Assembly: GCF_000735135.1 (NCBI RefSeq)
Contig: NZ_JPLZ01000006.1
Coordinates: forward strand, 496,001-560,000
DNA: 64,000 bases
Source of the DNA: Chryseobacterium sp. FH1
Lineage (GTDB): Bacteria > Bacteroidota > Bacteroidia > Flavobacteriales > Weeksellaceae
Direction: 5' to 3'
Below, one piece after another: positions 17,324 through 24,522 of the stretch. The notes beneath the pieces were generated by a model. The model saw nothing but the letters and a program-made list of their open reading frames with translations. It ran no database searches and was not told the DNA's origin. A program made the position numbers and the translations under genes. Numbering within the stretch: the stretch's first letter is position 1; each line of letters opens with the position of its first letter.

Positions 17324-18031
17324 TTATTGTTCTGGTCTCGAAATATTGTCAAGGATCATCGTTGCTAATTTGTTGTTCCTGAAGTACATTGTTATAAATT
17401 GCTTCTTTTCATCAATAAGTAGTAGATCCTTTTCAGAGACATTTTGTCTGGTAATTTGCGCTCCTGCCGGATTCCAGAAATATTTATCAAAACCATCTAC
17501 CACTCTAATACTGTCTGGCTTACCGTACTTCTTAATAGCTTTCTCTTTTGAGTCTCCTATTTTAAATCCCATGTTGGTAATAAAATACTTTGTGTCAATT
17601 TTTTTGGCTTTTGAAAAGAACTCTTGGTAATAAAGCAGGCGATCTTCTTCATTTGATGGATAATTAGCGTTGTCACTAAAATCCATTTTTGAAAATACCT
17701 CACTAGGCACATTCTTATGATCAAAGCAAGCAGTTACTAGCCTTGAATTATCAGAAAACAAAATAAACATCAACGTCTGTTGCAGACTGTCATTAGTAAA
17801 CCAGGCAGTATTTTCAGAACGTAAGTGAGCGGTTATCACAGGTCTGTTTGCAGTTGGCTTTCCAAACATTTTGTCTGTAACAGGATAGTTATCTGCAAAA
17901 AATGGTTTTATCAGTTCCTCAGGACTCTTTAACTCTGAGTCCTGCATAGCCACATCTTCATCCTTCTTCTGCTGTTGGCAGGAAAAAAAGAATATCGAAG
18001 ATAGTAGTAGTGCAATTGAAGCCTTTGTCAT
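17324..18031 (-). CDS. Hypothetical lipoprotein
   Basis: A protein of about 235 residues. The ATG at 18031 (MTKASIALLLSS) is preferred over 18040 because it starts the signal directly. The lipobox is FFFSC, followed by a charged linker (QQQKKDEDVAMQD). The mature part contains GFKIGDSKEKAIKKYGKPDSI, a pattern seen in many lipoproteins in which a short beta-alpha unit ends in YGKPD. A C-terminal ITMYFRNNKLATMIL strand follows. Function unknown. It is 61 nt... upstream of no obvious operon partner except the Ere-like gene on the same strand, which ends 61 nt beyond its start. Confidence 0.65.
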   Translation of the reverse strand: MTKASIALLLSSIFFFSCQQQKKDEDVAMQDSELKSPEELIKPFFADNYPVTDKMFGKPTANRPVITAHLRSENTAWFTNDSLQQTLMFILFSDNSRLVTACFDHKNVPSEVFSKMDFSDNANYPSNEEDRLLYYQEFFSKAKKIDTKYFITNMGFKIGDSKEKAIKKYGKPDSIRVVDGFDKYFWNPAGAQITRQNVSEKDLLLIDEKKQFITMYFRNNKLATMILDNISRPEQ

Positions 18032-18101
18032 AATAATCATTGTATTTAATTAAACATCTCACTTGAAAATATTTTGGTTCTTTGCACTGGTGTAAAAATC
18101 T

Positions 18102-19370
18102 TCAATCCAAAAGTTTTGAGTTTGTAGACTTTTTGATGAAGACCAGATAGTCGAAATCATTGCTTACGTTGGCATCCCAAAATTCACGTTTCAAAACAAC
18201 CGCGCCTGTGTTGCGAAATTTAGTGATGTCGTTTACGATCCATTTAGCAAGCGGGTTAGCTTCTGACTTTAAGCGCTTCAGGTCAAGAATCAAAATCGGG
18301 ATATCCAAAGAATTCAATAGATATTCCACTGTTCCCGGAACTGCCGTCTGAGCAATTTGTGGCGTTCGCAAGCTTTCTTTCTTCAGGGTATTGGAGAGCG
18401 CAGTATAAGTACCTTCATAAAAAGCGAAGCCGAAGGTGGTGTAATCATTTTTAAGACCGTCTTTCAAAAAACTGCCCATCTCATTTTTCCTATTGTTAAT
18501 GTGTCCGTTATGGGCTGAAACAACAATTTTTGAATTTGGATAGTTTTCTGCAATCCACATCACATTTTCAGCCATCAGCTTATCCCTGGTGGAGTAGGAT
18601 TTAGCAAGATATTGCTCTATGATCCGTATATTTTGGAGAAACCATTTTCTGTCGATGCCGGCTGGTATTTTTTCAGCTAGTCTTTTTGTGTTGTTCAGAA
18701 GAACATCGATTTTTTCTTTCTGTTTTTTTGAAACAAGGGTGTGTCCTGATTTTTTTTCTCGTGTTTTCGTGTGGATCTCAATTAACAGAGCGGAAAGTTC
18801 GTTGACATCACTCTCTGGAAATTGATATTTAGAAAAATCTTTTTTTAAATTAGCAAAAGCACCCTGATAAAACTGCATATCAAATCCCAAAAACTGAATC
18901 TTGTTCTGATTCTGGCTATTAAACTCTTTCATCCAATTGACGATGGACAGCATCTCTTCTGTCTGCCAGATCCAAAAATACATTCCTTTCAACAAGGCTT
19001 TAGGGTCACCTTCTCCATTGATCACATATTGATTGATGTTGTATGCCTCGGGCATTGCGGCCTCGAGGGAGAAAATGTCATAGCCCTTGTTCTGTGCTAG
19101 GTAACGGTACATCCTGTCTTTCAGTTGGTAGATCTCACTGGAACCATGGGTGACCTCTCCCAATGCTACGACCTTGGAATTTCCAACCAGCCCGTTCAGG
19201 ATCTCCAGGTCATCATTGCCTTGCTTTTCTGGGTCGACAGAAGAGATGGGGTAAACGAAGTTTAGAAGATATTTCTTTTCTTCGTCGGTTAATTGATTTT
19301 TGGTTTGCGAAAATGCGAAGCCTGATATCAAGCATAAAAATAATAGTAGAAGGGTTGGACGGTGTGACAT
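18102..19370 (-). CDS. Erythromycin esterase family protein
   Basis: A 422-residue exported protein with signal peptide (LLLLFLCLISGFAFSQ). The EreA/SucG family motifs are intact: VVALGEVTHGSSEIYQLKDR (catalytic-type Glu and His), FSLEAAMPEAY with Glu, the WIWQTEEM block, and VSAHNGHI with the late His. Known relatives open macrolide lactone rings or hydrolyse other esters. Whether this one acts on macrolides cannot be read from sequence. It has a shared-regulon promoter about 150 nt upstream (19522-19568). It is one of two GExxH-type enzymes in that putative regulon. Confidence 0.85.
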   Translation of the reverse strand: MSHRPTLLLLFLCLISGFAFSQTKNQLTDEEKKYLLNFVYPISSVDPEKQGNDDLEILNGLVGNSKVVALGEVTHGSSEIYQLKDRMYRYLAQNKGYDIFSLEAAMPEAYNINQYVINGEGDPKALLKGMYFWIWQTEEMLSIVNWMKEFNSQNQNKIQFLGFDMQFYQGAFANLKKDFSKYQFPESDVNELSALLIEIHTKTREKKSGHTLVSKKQKEKIDVLLNNTKRLAEKIPAGIDRKWFLQNIRIIEQYLAKSYSTRDKLMAENVMWIAENYPNSKIVVSAHNGHINNRKNEMGSFLKDGLKNDYTTFGFAFYEGTYTALSNTLKKESLRTPQIAQTAVPGTVEYLLNSLDIPILILDLKRLKSEANPLAKWIVNDITKFRNTGAVVLKREFWDANVSNDFDYLVFIKKSTNSKLLD

Positions 19371-19776
19371 ATATTCAGAACGATTTTTAATATTTTTTAT
19401 TGATGAAACTTTTTCATATTCTGAGAGCTAACATTTTTAAAATAAGTAGATTTTCTCTAAAATCAGCTTAAAAGAGATTTGTAAAATAACAGCAATTCTT
19501 TACCTCCTGCACGTTGGATAACAAATATATAAAGTTGTAATTACTTAAAATTGTATAAATGGAAAGTCGAGACCAGATACATTCAATGTGGTATATCTGA
19601 AACAAAGGCTCGGGGACGGTGGAAATGATATTTGTATACTAAAGGAAGTCTGTAAAAATATGAGTTGCCATGAGGAATGCAGGACAACGTATGGGCCACT
19701 TCATTCTGGATTGTGTCGATCACTGAAATTTAGATAGTATTTTTATGGGAAGTGCTGATACAACTTTATTTTAGTA
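19371..19776. other. Intergenic region with a regulon promoter
   Basis: It holds the shared promoter at 19522-19568. The 19570-19776 part lies between the esterase gene end and the promoter and shows no frame I would call a gene. Confidence 0.6.
19522..19568 (-). promoter_or_regulatory. Shared-regulon promoter, copy 6
   Basis: The minus strand carries GACTTTCC, then ATTTATACAATTTT, 17 nt (beginning AAGTAATTACAA), and TATATTTG, an exact TAnnTTTG. It faces the erythromycin-esterase-type gene. Confidence 0.75.
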
Positions 19777-21447
19777 TTATATTTTCAGCTCGATGGAGTT
19801 TACCCAAACTTGCTCACGGTCTTTGTTATTTTCAAAGTTTTGCAACATAAGCTCTCGATCATATTCTACTTTTCGGTTGAAATATAATTTTCCGTTGATG
19901 TAAACCTTAACTCTCTTTTTTAAATTGACCATTTCAGGCGAAATTTTAATCGAAAATGATTTAATTTTTGACACTTTGATGTAGAAAACGTTGCTGTCAT
20001 ATTCCGCTTTTATTTTACCTGAATTTCTTGGGAAATCAAAAGCATTCTTATCTACAGTTTTTGTTATCAGGCTGTCTTTTTCATCATATTCTAACCACTT
20101 TGTTATTTTAAAATTTAAATCTTTATGCCAATCAGCTCTTGGTTTTAGCGTGTCTAATTTTATATCGGAAAGCCAATCGATCGTGCCATATTTCTCATCA
20201 TCGAATTCCCAAGATATTTCTTTTGGAAAAGGATTCCTTTTTCGCTTTGTCAACTCATTGAAAAGAATTTTATAAGCCGGTTCAGATTCATCAAATTTAG
20301 GAAACCAATGCGGAAATCCATTATATCGATATTCTTTGTAATCAGCTTTTGTTGCGTTCATCAGTTTATTGAGATCATCATTTGCGTTTGGCGGATAATA
20401 ATAATCTTGATCCGTCGAAAAGTTGACGAAGAAACGGTTTTTGATGTTTTCTACAAAAGTTCCGCCTGTGAAGACTTTTGGATAGGTATTGAATCCGTAA
20501 AAGCCGGCAAATAGTGTTGGTTGTTTCATCAGGTAAGAAAAAGAACCTGTTGCACCGTTTGAATGTCCCGATATAAAAACTTTATTATCGTCAATATTGA
20601 TCGCTCTTTTGACAAGTTTTACCATTTCAGGTATCATAAAGAAGCCATCATCTGGCGACATCCAATTATATTGTCGGCTACCCTTTGGGAATACCAGAAT
20701 TACATCGTTTTGTTCCGCGTATTTCGTGTAATATCTGTTCCAATCGCCCAAATTCCAATCGGCAAGCTGGTAGTCTGCCAATGCATTATTTTTAACAGCA
20801 CCGTGAAGGAAAAAGAGTAGGGGATACTTTTTTGACGGATCATAATTTTTTGGAAGGTGAATGAAAAATGATGTTTTGATAGAATCATTTACTTTAAAAG
20901 AAATTGAATAATCACGATTATTTTTCTGCTTGTAGGAATTAAATTTTCGTATTTCTTGATATAAAATTTTGGGATCTCTGATTTCCTTCAGATTGTTTTC
21001 AGACGCGTTGTAAAATTCATTTTCTCTTGACAGCAACTCGGCATAAAATTGCTCTTTGTCTTTTAAGGCTTTTGCTTTCAACGAAACCCATCTTGCGTCA
21101 GAAAGCAAATTTTTATATTCTGTTTCTGCATCCAATATGTAGGTCCAACCCGGATAGCCGTCTTCATCTGTCTCCATTGCGGCCAGCGGTGCAAGGTACT
21201 TGAATGCCTTGTCATAATCTTTCAATTCCGAAGCAATTACGGAAGATTTATATAAACCTGTTCCATCAATGCTGTCAGGATAGATCTTAAAGGCATTTTC
21301 GTACATATCTAAGGCCTTTTTATAGCCAGCTTCATCTTTGGCCTTCCACATCGTTTCCAATGCTTTTTGCGCCAATGTTGAGTAGTTCTCCTGTGCGCGG
21401 CCGAGAAATCCGAATACAACCAAAAACAATGCTAAGCAATATCTCAT
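19777..21447 (-). CDS. Exported esterase (alpha/beta hydrolase, polyhydroxybutyrate depolymerase-like) with TPR-like N-terminus
   Basis: A 556-residue protein with signal peptide MRYCLALFLVVFGFLGRAQ. Residues 20-95 have a TPR-like helical repeat pattern (EAGYKKALDMYENAFKIYP). An alpha/beta hydrolase domain follows at about 170-400: LLFFLHGAVKNN (oxyanion strand), VILVFPKGSRQYNW, nucleophile elbow ISGHSNGATGSF (Ser), and a late histidine in YNGFPHWFPKF. The C-terminal 120 residues form a beta-rich domain. Likely secreted or periplasmic esterase. Substrate unknown. A shared-regulon promoter with a perfect -7 box lies 19 nt before the ATG. Confidence 0.8.
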   Translation of the reverse strand: MRYCLALFLVVFGFLGRAQENYSTLAQKALETMWKAKDEAGYKKALDMYENAFKIYPDSIDGTGLYKSSVIASELKDYDKAFKYLAPLAAMETDEDGYPGWTYILDAETEYKNLLSDARWVSLKAKALKDKEQFYAELLSRENEFYNASENNLKEIRDPKILYQEIRKFNSYKQKNNRDYSISFKVNDSIKTSFFIHLPKNYDPSKKYPLLFFLHGAVKNNALADYQLADWNLGDWNRYYTKYAEQNDVILVFPKGSRQYNWMSPDDGFFMIPEMVKLVKRAINIDDNKVFISGHSNGATGSFSYLMKQPTLFAGFYGFNTYPKVFTGGTFVENIKNRFFVNFSTDQDYYYPPNANDDLNKLMNATKADYKEYRYNGFPHWFPKFDESEPAYKILFNELTKRKRNPFPKEISWEFDDEKYGTIDWLSDIKLDTLKPRADWHKDLNFKITKWLEYDEKDSLITKTVDKNAFDFPRNSGKIKAEYDSNVFYIKVSKIKSFSIKISPEMVNLKKRVKVYINGKLYFNRKVEYDRELMLQNFENNKDREQVWVNSIELKI

Positions 21448-21466
21448 AGATCAAAATGTTATAAGA

Positions 21467-21513
21467 CAAAACTATCACTAAAGTATTTATAAAACTTGTA
21501 AAAATGGAACATT
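21467..21513 (-). promoter_or_regulatory. Shared-regulon promoter, copy 7
   Basis: The minus strand carries GTTCC, then ATTTTTACAAGTTT, 17 nt, and TAGTTTTG, an exact TAnnTTTG. The esterase ATG follows 19 nt after the box, so the leader is very short. This is the best-defined promoter-to-gene relation of the seven. Confidence 0.75.
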
Positions 21514-21784
21514 TTAAATTAAGCTTTTAGGTGCCAAAATTTCTCTATGAGTAGTGGGGCGGATCTCCATAAAAGCGGATGAACTTTGCATTGTCGGTTA
21601 TCCGTGAGTTAGAGGATGTTATTGGAAAATATGCGGAAGGATCTTTTCTTTTGAAGTTGACTTTCATTTTAAAATAAAAAAATATAGGTTTCTGTTCTCA
21701 AGTTTACTAGATCACTAGATTTGGAAGGACTCCAAGTAATAGTCAAAATGTGTGATTTTTTATAATTTCTTAAGCGGTATTATT

Positions 21785-21792
21785 TACATTTG
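21785..21792 (+). promoter_or_regulatory. -7 promoter box for the response regulator gene
   Basis: TACATTTG matches TAnnTTTG and lies 17 nt before the TTG start at 21810. No clear -33 TTTG is seen. The short distance supports the TTG as the true start. Confidence 0.4.
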
Positions 21793-21809
21793 TACATTAA
21801 TATCAGACA

Positions 21810-23159
21810 TTGAACAAGATCCTCATCATAGACGACGAAGAAAAAATAAGGACTCTGCTTTCCAGGATTATAGGATTAGAAGGCTTTGAGGTCTTCCAAG
21901 CCTATGATTTGAAGAATGCAAAAAAAAGACTAGAAGCATCTGATATCGATGTTGTCATAAGCGATGTCAAACTTCCGGACGGTAGTGGTGTGGATTTCTC
22001 TAGAATCATAAAAGAAAAGCATCCATCAATAGAAGTCGTTCTTTTGACGGCTTATGGCAATATTCAGGATGGCGTTCAAGCAATCAAAAATGGTGCATTC
22101 GATTACATTACGAAAGGTGATGATAACAACAAGATCATTCCTCTTGTTTACAAAGCGGCAGAAAAAGTGGCTTTGAATAAAAGAGTGATACAACTCGAAA
22201 AACAATTGGGAGATAAGCAATCTTTTGATAATATAATTGGAAGATCCAACATAATTAAATCTGTCATTGATTCAGCAAAAAAAGTAGCGGTTACAGATGC
22301 AACAGTACTTTTGACTGGAGAAACAGGAACTGGGAAGGAAGTTTTTGCACAAGCCATTCACAATGGAAGTTATAGGAATAAACAGAATTTTGTAGCTGTC
22401 AACTGTTCTGCATTCAGCAAGGAATTGTTGGAAAATGAATTGTTCGGGCACAAATCAGGCGCTTTTACTGGTGCTGTCAAAGATTCCAAGGGGATTTTCG
22501 AAGAAGCTGACAATGGAACGGTTTTTCTGGATGAGATAGGAGAGATGCCACTCGATTTGCAGGCAAAACTGCTTCGAGTTCTAGAATCAGGCGAATTTTT
22601 GAAAGTTGGTGACAGCAAACCAACCAAAGTCAATGTGAGGATCATTGCCGCGACAAACCGGAATCTGCAGATTGAAATCAATAATGCAAATTTTCGCGAG
22701 GATCTGTATTATCGGATAAATATTTTCAATATTGTCCTGCCCTCTTTGCGTGAAAGAACTTCTGACATTGCAGAACTTGCTAACTATTTCTTGAAAAAGT
22801 TTACTAATAAAACCGGTAAGAAAATAGCTTCCATTTCTGAGGAATATTTAGAGGTATTGAAAAAACATTCATGGAAAGGAAATATCCGTGAACTTCGCAA
22901 TATCATTGAAAGAAGTGTGATTTTGGAAGAAAGCCATGAATTATCTATCGGAAGTTTACCCTTTGATTTGCAGCAGGGTTCAACATCCCACGCGACATCG
23001 CACAAAACTTTGTCAGCCTTTTCTATGGCAAGTGCCGAGAAGATCCATATTCAAAAAACCCTCAACTACACCAATGGGAACAAGGCAGAGGCAGCCAGAT
23101 TGCTCGAGATCGGCATCGCCACGTTGTACCGCAAAATCGAAGAATACAAAATTTCATAA
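21810..23159 (+). CDS. NtrC-type sigma-54 dependent response regulator of the Kdp locus
   Basis: A 449-residue regulator with a TTG start (MNKILIIDDEE after initiation), chosen because the receiver domain begins immediately. The receiver (1-120) has acidic pocket DDE, phosphoacceptor Asp in VVISDVKLPDG and Lys in YITKGDD. The AAA+ domain (about 140-370) has Walker A GETGTGKE, the sigma-54 contact loop GAFTGA and arginine-finger regions (LRERTSDI). The C-terminal Fis-type HTH is NKAEAARLLEIGIATLYRKI. It precedes the Kdp genes and probably pairs with the histidine kinase at 31264. It replaces KdpE, which is a sigma-70-type OmpR-family regulator in proteobacteria. The expected target is the plus-strand operon beginning at 23319. 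Confidence 0.9.
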   Translation: MNKILIIDDEEKIRTLLSRIIGLEGFEVFQAYDLKNAKKRLEASDIDVVISDVKLPDGSGVDFSRIIKEKHPSIEVVLLTAYGNIQDGVQAIKNGAFDYITKGDDNNKIIPLVYKAAEKVALNKRVIQLEKQLGDKQSFDNIIGRSNIIKSVIDSAKKVAVTDATVLLTGETGTGKEVFAQAIHNGSYRNKQNFVAVNCSAFSKELLENELFGHKSGAFTGAVKDSKGIFEEADNGTVFLDEIGEMPLDLQAKLLRVLESGEFLKVGDSKPTKVNVRIIAATNRNLQIEINNANFREDLYYRINIFNIVLPSLRERTSDIAELANYFLKKFTNKTGKKIASISEEYLEVLKKHSWKGNIRELRNIIERSVILEESHELSIGSLPFDLQQGSTSHATSHKTLSAFSMASAEKIHIQKTLNYTNGNKAEAARLLEIGIATLYRKIEEYKIS

Positions 23160-23177
23160 GATCATTATCATATTGAG

Positions 23178-23207
23178 AAAAAGCCTATCATTTTGATAGG
23201 CTTTTTT
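23178..23207 (+). terminator. Intrinsic terminator after the response regulator gene
   Basis: Stem AAAAAGCCTATCA with its complement TGATAGGCTTTTTT, 3-nt loop, ending in a T-run. It separates the regulator transcript from the Kdp structural operon. Confidence 0.8.
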
Positions 23208-23318
23208 ATTGGGTGAAAATTCATGTTTGATTTTAATTAATTGATTAATTGTTAGTTATAGACTTTTTTTGCTTGTGGGAATATTTATTGGCATTAGTGA
23301 TTCAAAACAATTACAAAA

Positions 23319-23678
23319 ATGAATCACACAGAAGCAATACAGGAAATCATCCAGGTGGTTCCGGATTCCAAAGCGGAGTTCGAAGAAGTTTATAAAACCA
23401 AAAATTCCTTTATGGTGATCAATGTCTTTACGAGACAGATCAGAAATCTTATAAGGAAAGGTGAAACAACGATTTTGATCCGGTCTTTCGATAAGATGAA
23501 TGACCTCTACCAAAAAGGCGATCAGGCTCTGAAAAATGCGGTAGAAAATGTATTTGTCTATTCTTTGGACAGCCTGATATTTTCCTGCGACAAAACCTAC
23601 AAGAATTTGATCTTTTCGAAAATGCCGAAAAGTTTACATCAAGTTTACATGCGTCAGATCTACAAATCAGGACTTTAA
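23319..23678 (+). CDS. DUF7674 family protein
   Basis: A 119-residue soluble, helical protein starting MNHTEAIQEIIQVVPDSKAEF. The stretch IRNLIRKGETTILIRSFDKMNDLY, then ENVFVYSLDSLIF and the end KSLHQVYMRQIYKSGL, match the DUF7674 pattern as I recall it. A second, frameshifted copy follows at 23927, sharing the layout (RSFESL, FQEIPADFKNIYMKQ). Function unknown. Its place at the head of the Kdp operon suggests a potassium-related regulatory or accessory role, which is inference from context only. Confidence 0.75.
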   Translation: MNHTEAIQEIIQVVPDSKAEFEEVYKTKNSFMVINVFTRQIRNLIRKGETTILIRSFDKMNDLYQKGDQALKNAVENVFVYSLDSLIFSCDKTYKNLIFSKMPKSLHQVYMRQIYKSGL

Positions 23679-23691
23679 AACAAACGATATC

Positions 23692-23829
23692 ATGCATAGA
23701 AAAATAATAAAATCGAGAAACTGGGAAAGCTGGAAAAGATCCAAAACCAAACATGACTTTGAGATTCTTATCATCAATGTCGCGGTGATCCTAAGTGTTT
23801 TTGTGTTTGCAGCAATTATTCAACCCTAA
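23692..23829 (+). CDS. Small membrane protein in the Kdp operon
   Basis: The ATG at 23692 gives a 45-residue protein. It has a basic N-terminus (HRKIIKSRNWESWKRSKTK) and one C-terminal hydrophobic helix (EILIINVAVILSVFVFAAII). It lies 13 nt after the DUF7674 gene and 13 nt before the next small gene. No family recognised. The tight spacing supports it being translated. Confidence 0.55.
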   Translation: MHRKIIKSRNWESWKRSKTKHDFEILIINVAVILSVFVFAAIIQP

Positions 23830-23842
23830 TAAATACACGATT

Positions 23843-23923
23843 ATGACAGCGATTTTAATTCTCTCAGGAGTAGCTCTCTTTGCCATTTTTTTCCTGTTGA
23901 TAAGAATTTTTGAAAAAATTTGA
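23843..23923 (+). CDS. Very small single-helix membrane protein (KdpF-like)
   Basis: 26 residues: one hydrophobic helix followed by a basic-acidic end (LLIRIFEKI). It resembles KdpF in size and topology but lacks the NPEKF-type ending found in the gene at 24306. It is separated by 3 nt from the frameshifted DUF7674 gene. Confidence 0.5.
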   Translation: MTAILILSGVALFAIFFLLIRIFEKI

Positions 23924-23926
23924 ACG

Positions 23927-24309
23927 ATGCAAAAGATCAATCAAAAAAAGACAGTCGAATATCTGAAGGCTTTTTATCCCGATATCAAGAATGAAATTAC
24001 AAACCTCTCGGACGAAACAATTTTGCGGGAATCATCCAAACCACGGTAGATTCTATGAAAGACCTTATGGAGCAGACCAAGATCCAATCTGTGATCCGCA
24101 ATGTCAAAAGAATGGATTGGATCTACAAGCGAAGCAATTCCTACGTGAGATACTTGATAGAAAATATTTTCATCCGCTCATTTGAAAGCCTGAAAAGAAA
24201 AACAAATCCGCAGCAATGGCGATTTCTCTTCCAGGAGATTCCCGCAGATTTTAAGAACATTTATATGAAACAGACAAGAAAAGACCACCAATTAATCAAC
24301 AGATCATGA
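23927..24309 (+). pseudogene. Second DUF7674 gene, frameshifted
   Basis: The ATG at 23927 reads MQKINQKKTVEYLKAFYPDI, then NEITNLSDET, and runs to a TAG at about 24047. One base earlier or later the frame continues as NFAGIIQTTVDSMKDLMEQ into the open frame that ends at 24309 (FIRSFESLKRKTN, FLFQEIPADFKNIYMKQ). Restoring one base after GACGAAAC gives one continuous protein of about 127 residues. It is either a recent one-base deletion or a sequencing error. A start at the internal ATG 24055 would drop the N-terminal 40 residues. Confidence 0.65.
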
Positions 24310-24383
24310 TCACATTATTTATCATTGCTATTGCCGTCTTCGGCTACATAGGCTACGTTTTGATCAATCCGGAAAAATTCTAG
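24306..24383 (+). CDS. kdpF: Potassium-transporting ATPase small subunit KdpF
   Basis: A 25-residue protein: one membrane helix (LFIIAIAVFGYIGYVLI) ending NPEKF, the classic KdpF ending (RPEKF or NPEKF). KdpF sits in the KdpFABC complex against KdpA and stabilises it. The ATG overlaps the end of the upstream frame by 4 nt, and the gene precedes kdpA with one more small gene between. Confidence 0.75.
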   Translation: MITLFIIAIAVFGYIGYVLINPEKF

Positions 24384-24388
24384 AAAGG

Positions 24389-24499
24389 ATGGACGTAAGG
24401 ACTAAAAGTGAAATGAAAGACTGGCTCGGGATACTGGGCTGGACAGTTTTCGTCACTTCATTCCTCTTTATCATCATCAAGATCAAAACAATCAATTAA
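24389..24499 (+). CDS. Small single-helix membrane protein between kdpF and kdpA
   Basis: A 36-residue protein with a charged N-terminus (MDVRTKSEMKDW) and one membrane helix (LGILGWTVFVTSFLFIIIKI). It starts 5 nt after kdpF and ends 23 nt before kdpA. Not recognised. It could be an extra small subunit of the Kdp complex in this lineage. Confidence 0.5.
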   Translation: MDVRTKSEMKDWLGILGWTVFVTSFLFIIIKIKTIN

Positions 24500-24522
24500 A
24501 TTTTAAAGAAACTATTAATAAA

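Larger units (their letters stand above)
21448..21809. other. Divergent intergenic region
   Basis: It contains the shared promoter facing left (21467-21513) and a TACATTTG -7 box facing right (21785-21792) for the response regulator. A short coding-like stretch around 21595-21680 is unconvincing. Confidence 0.6.

Noticed and set aside
23288..23304. TTGGCATTAGTGATTCA as sigma-54 promoter of the kdp operon
   Set aside because: The -12 GC is missing and the implied leader would be about 5 nt. Kept only as a weak possibility under the Kdp finding.
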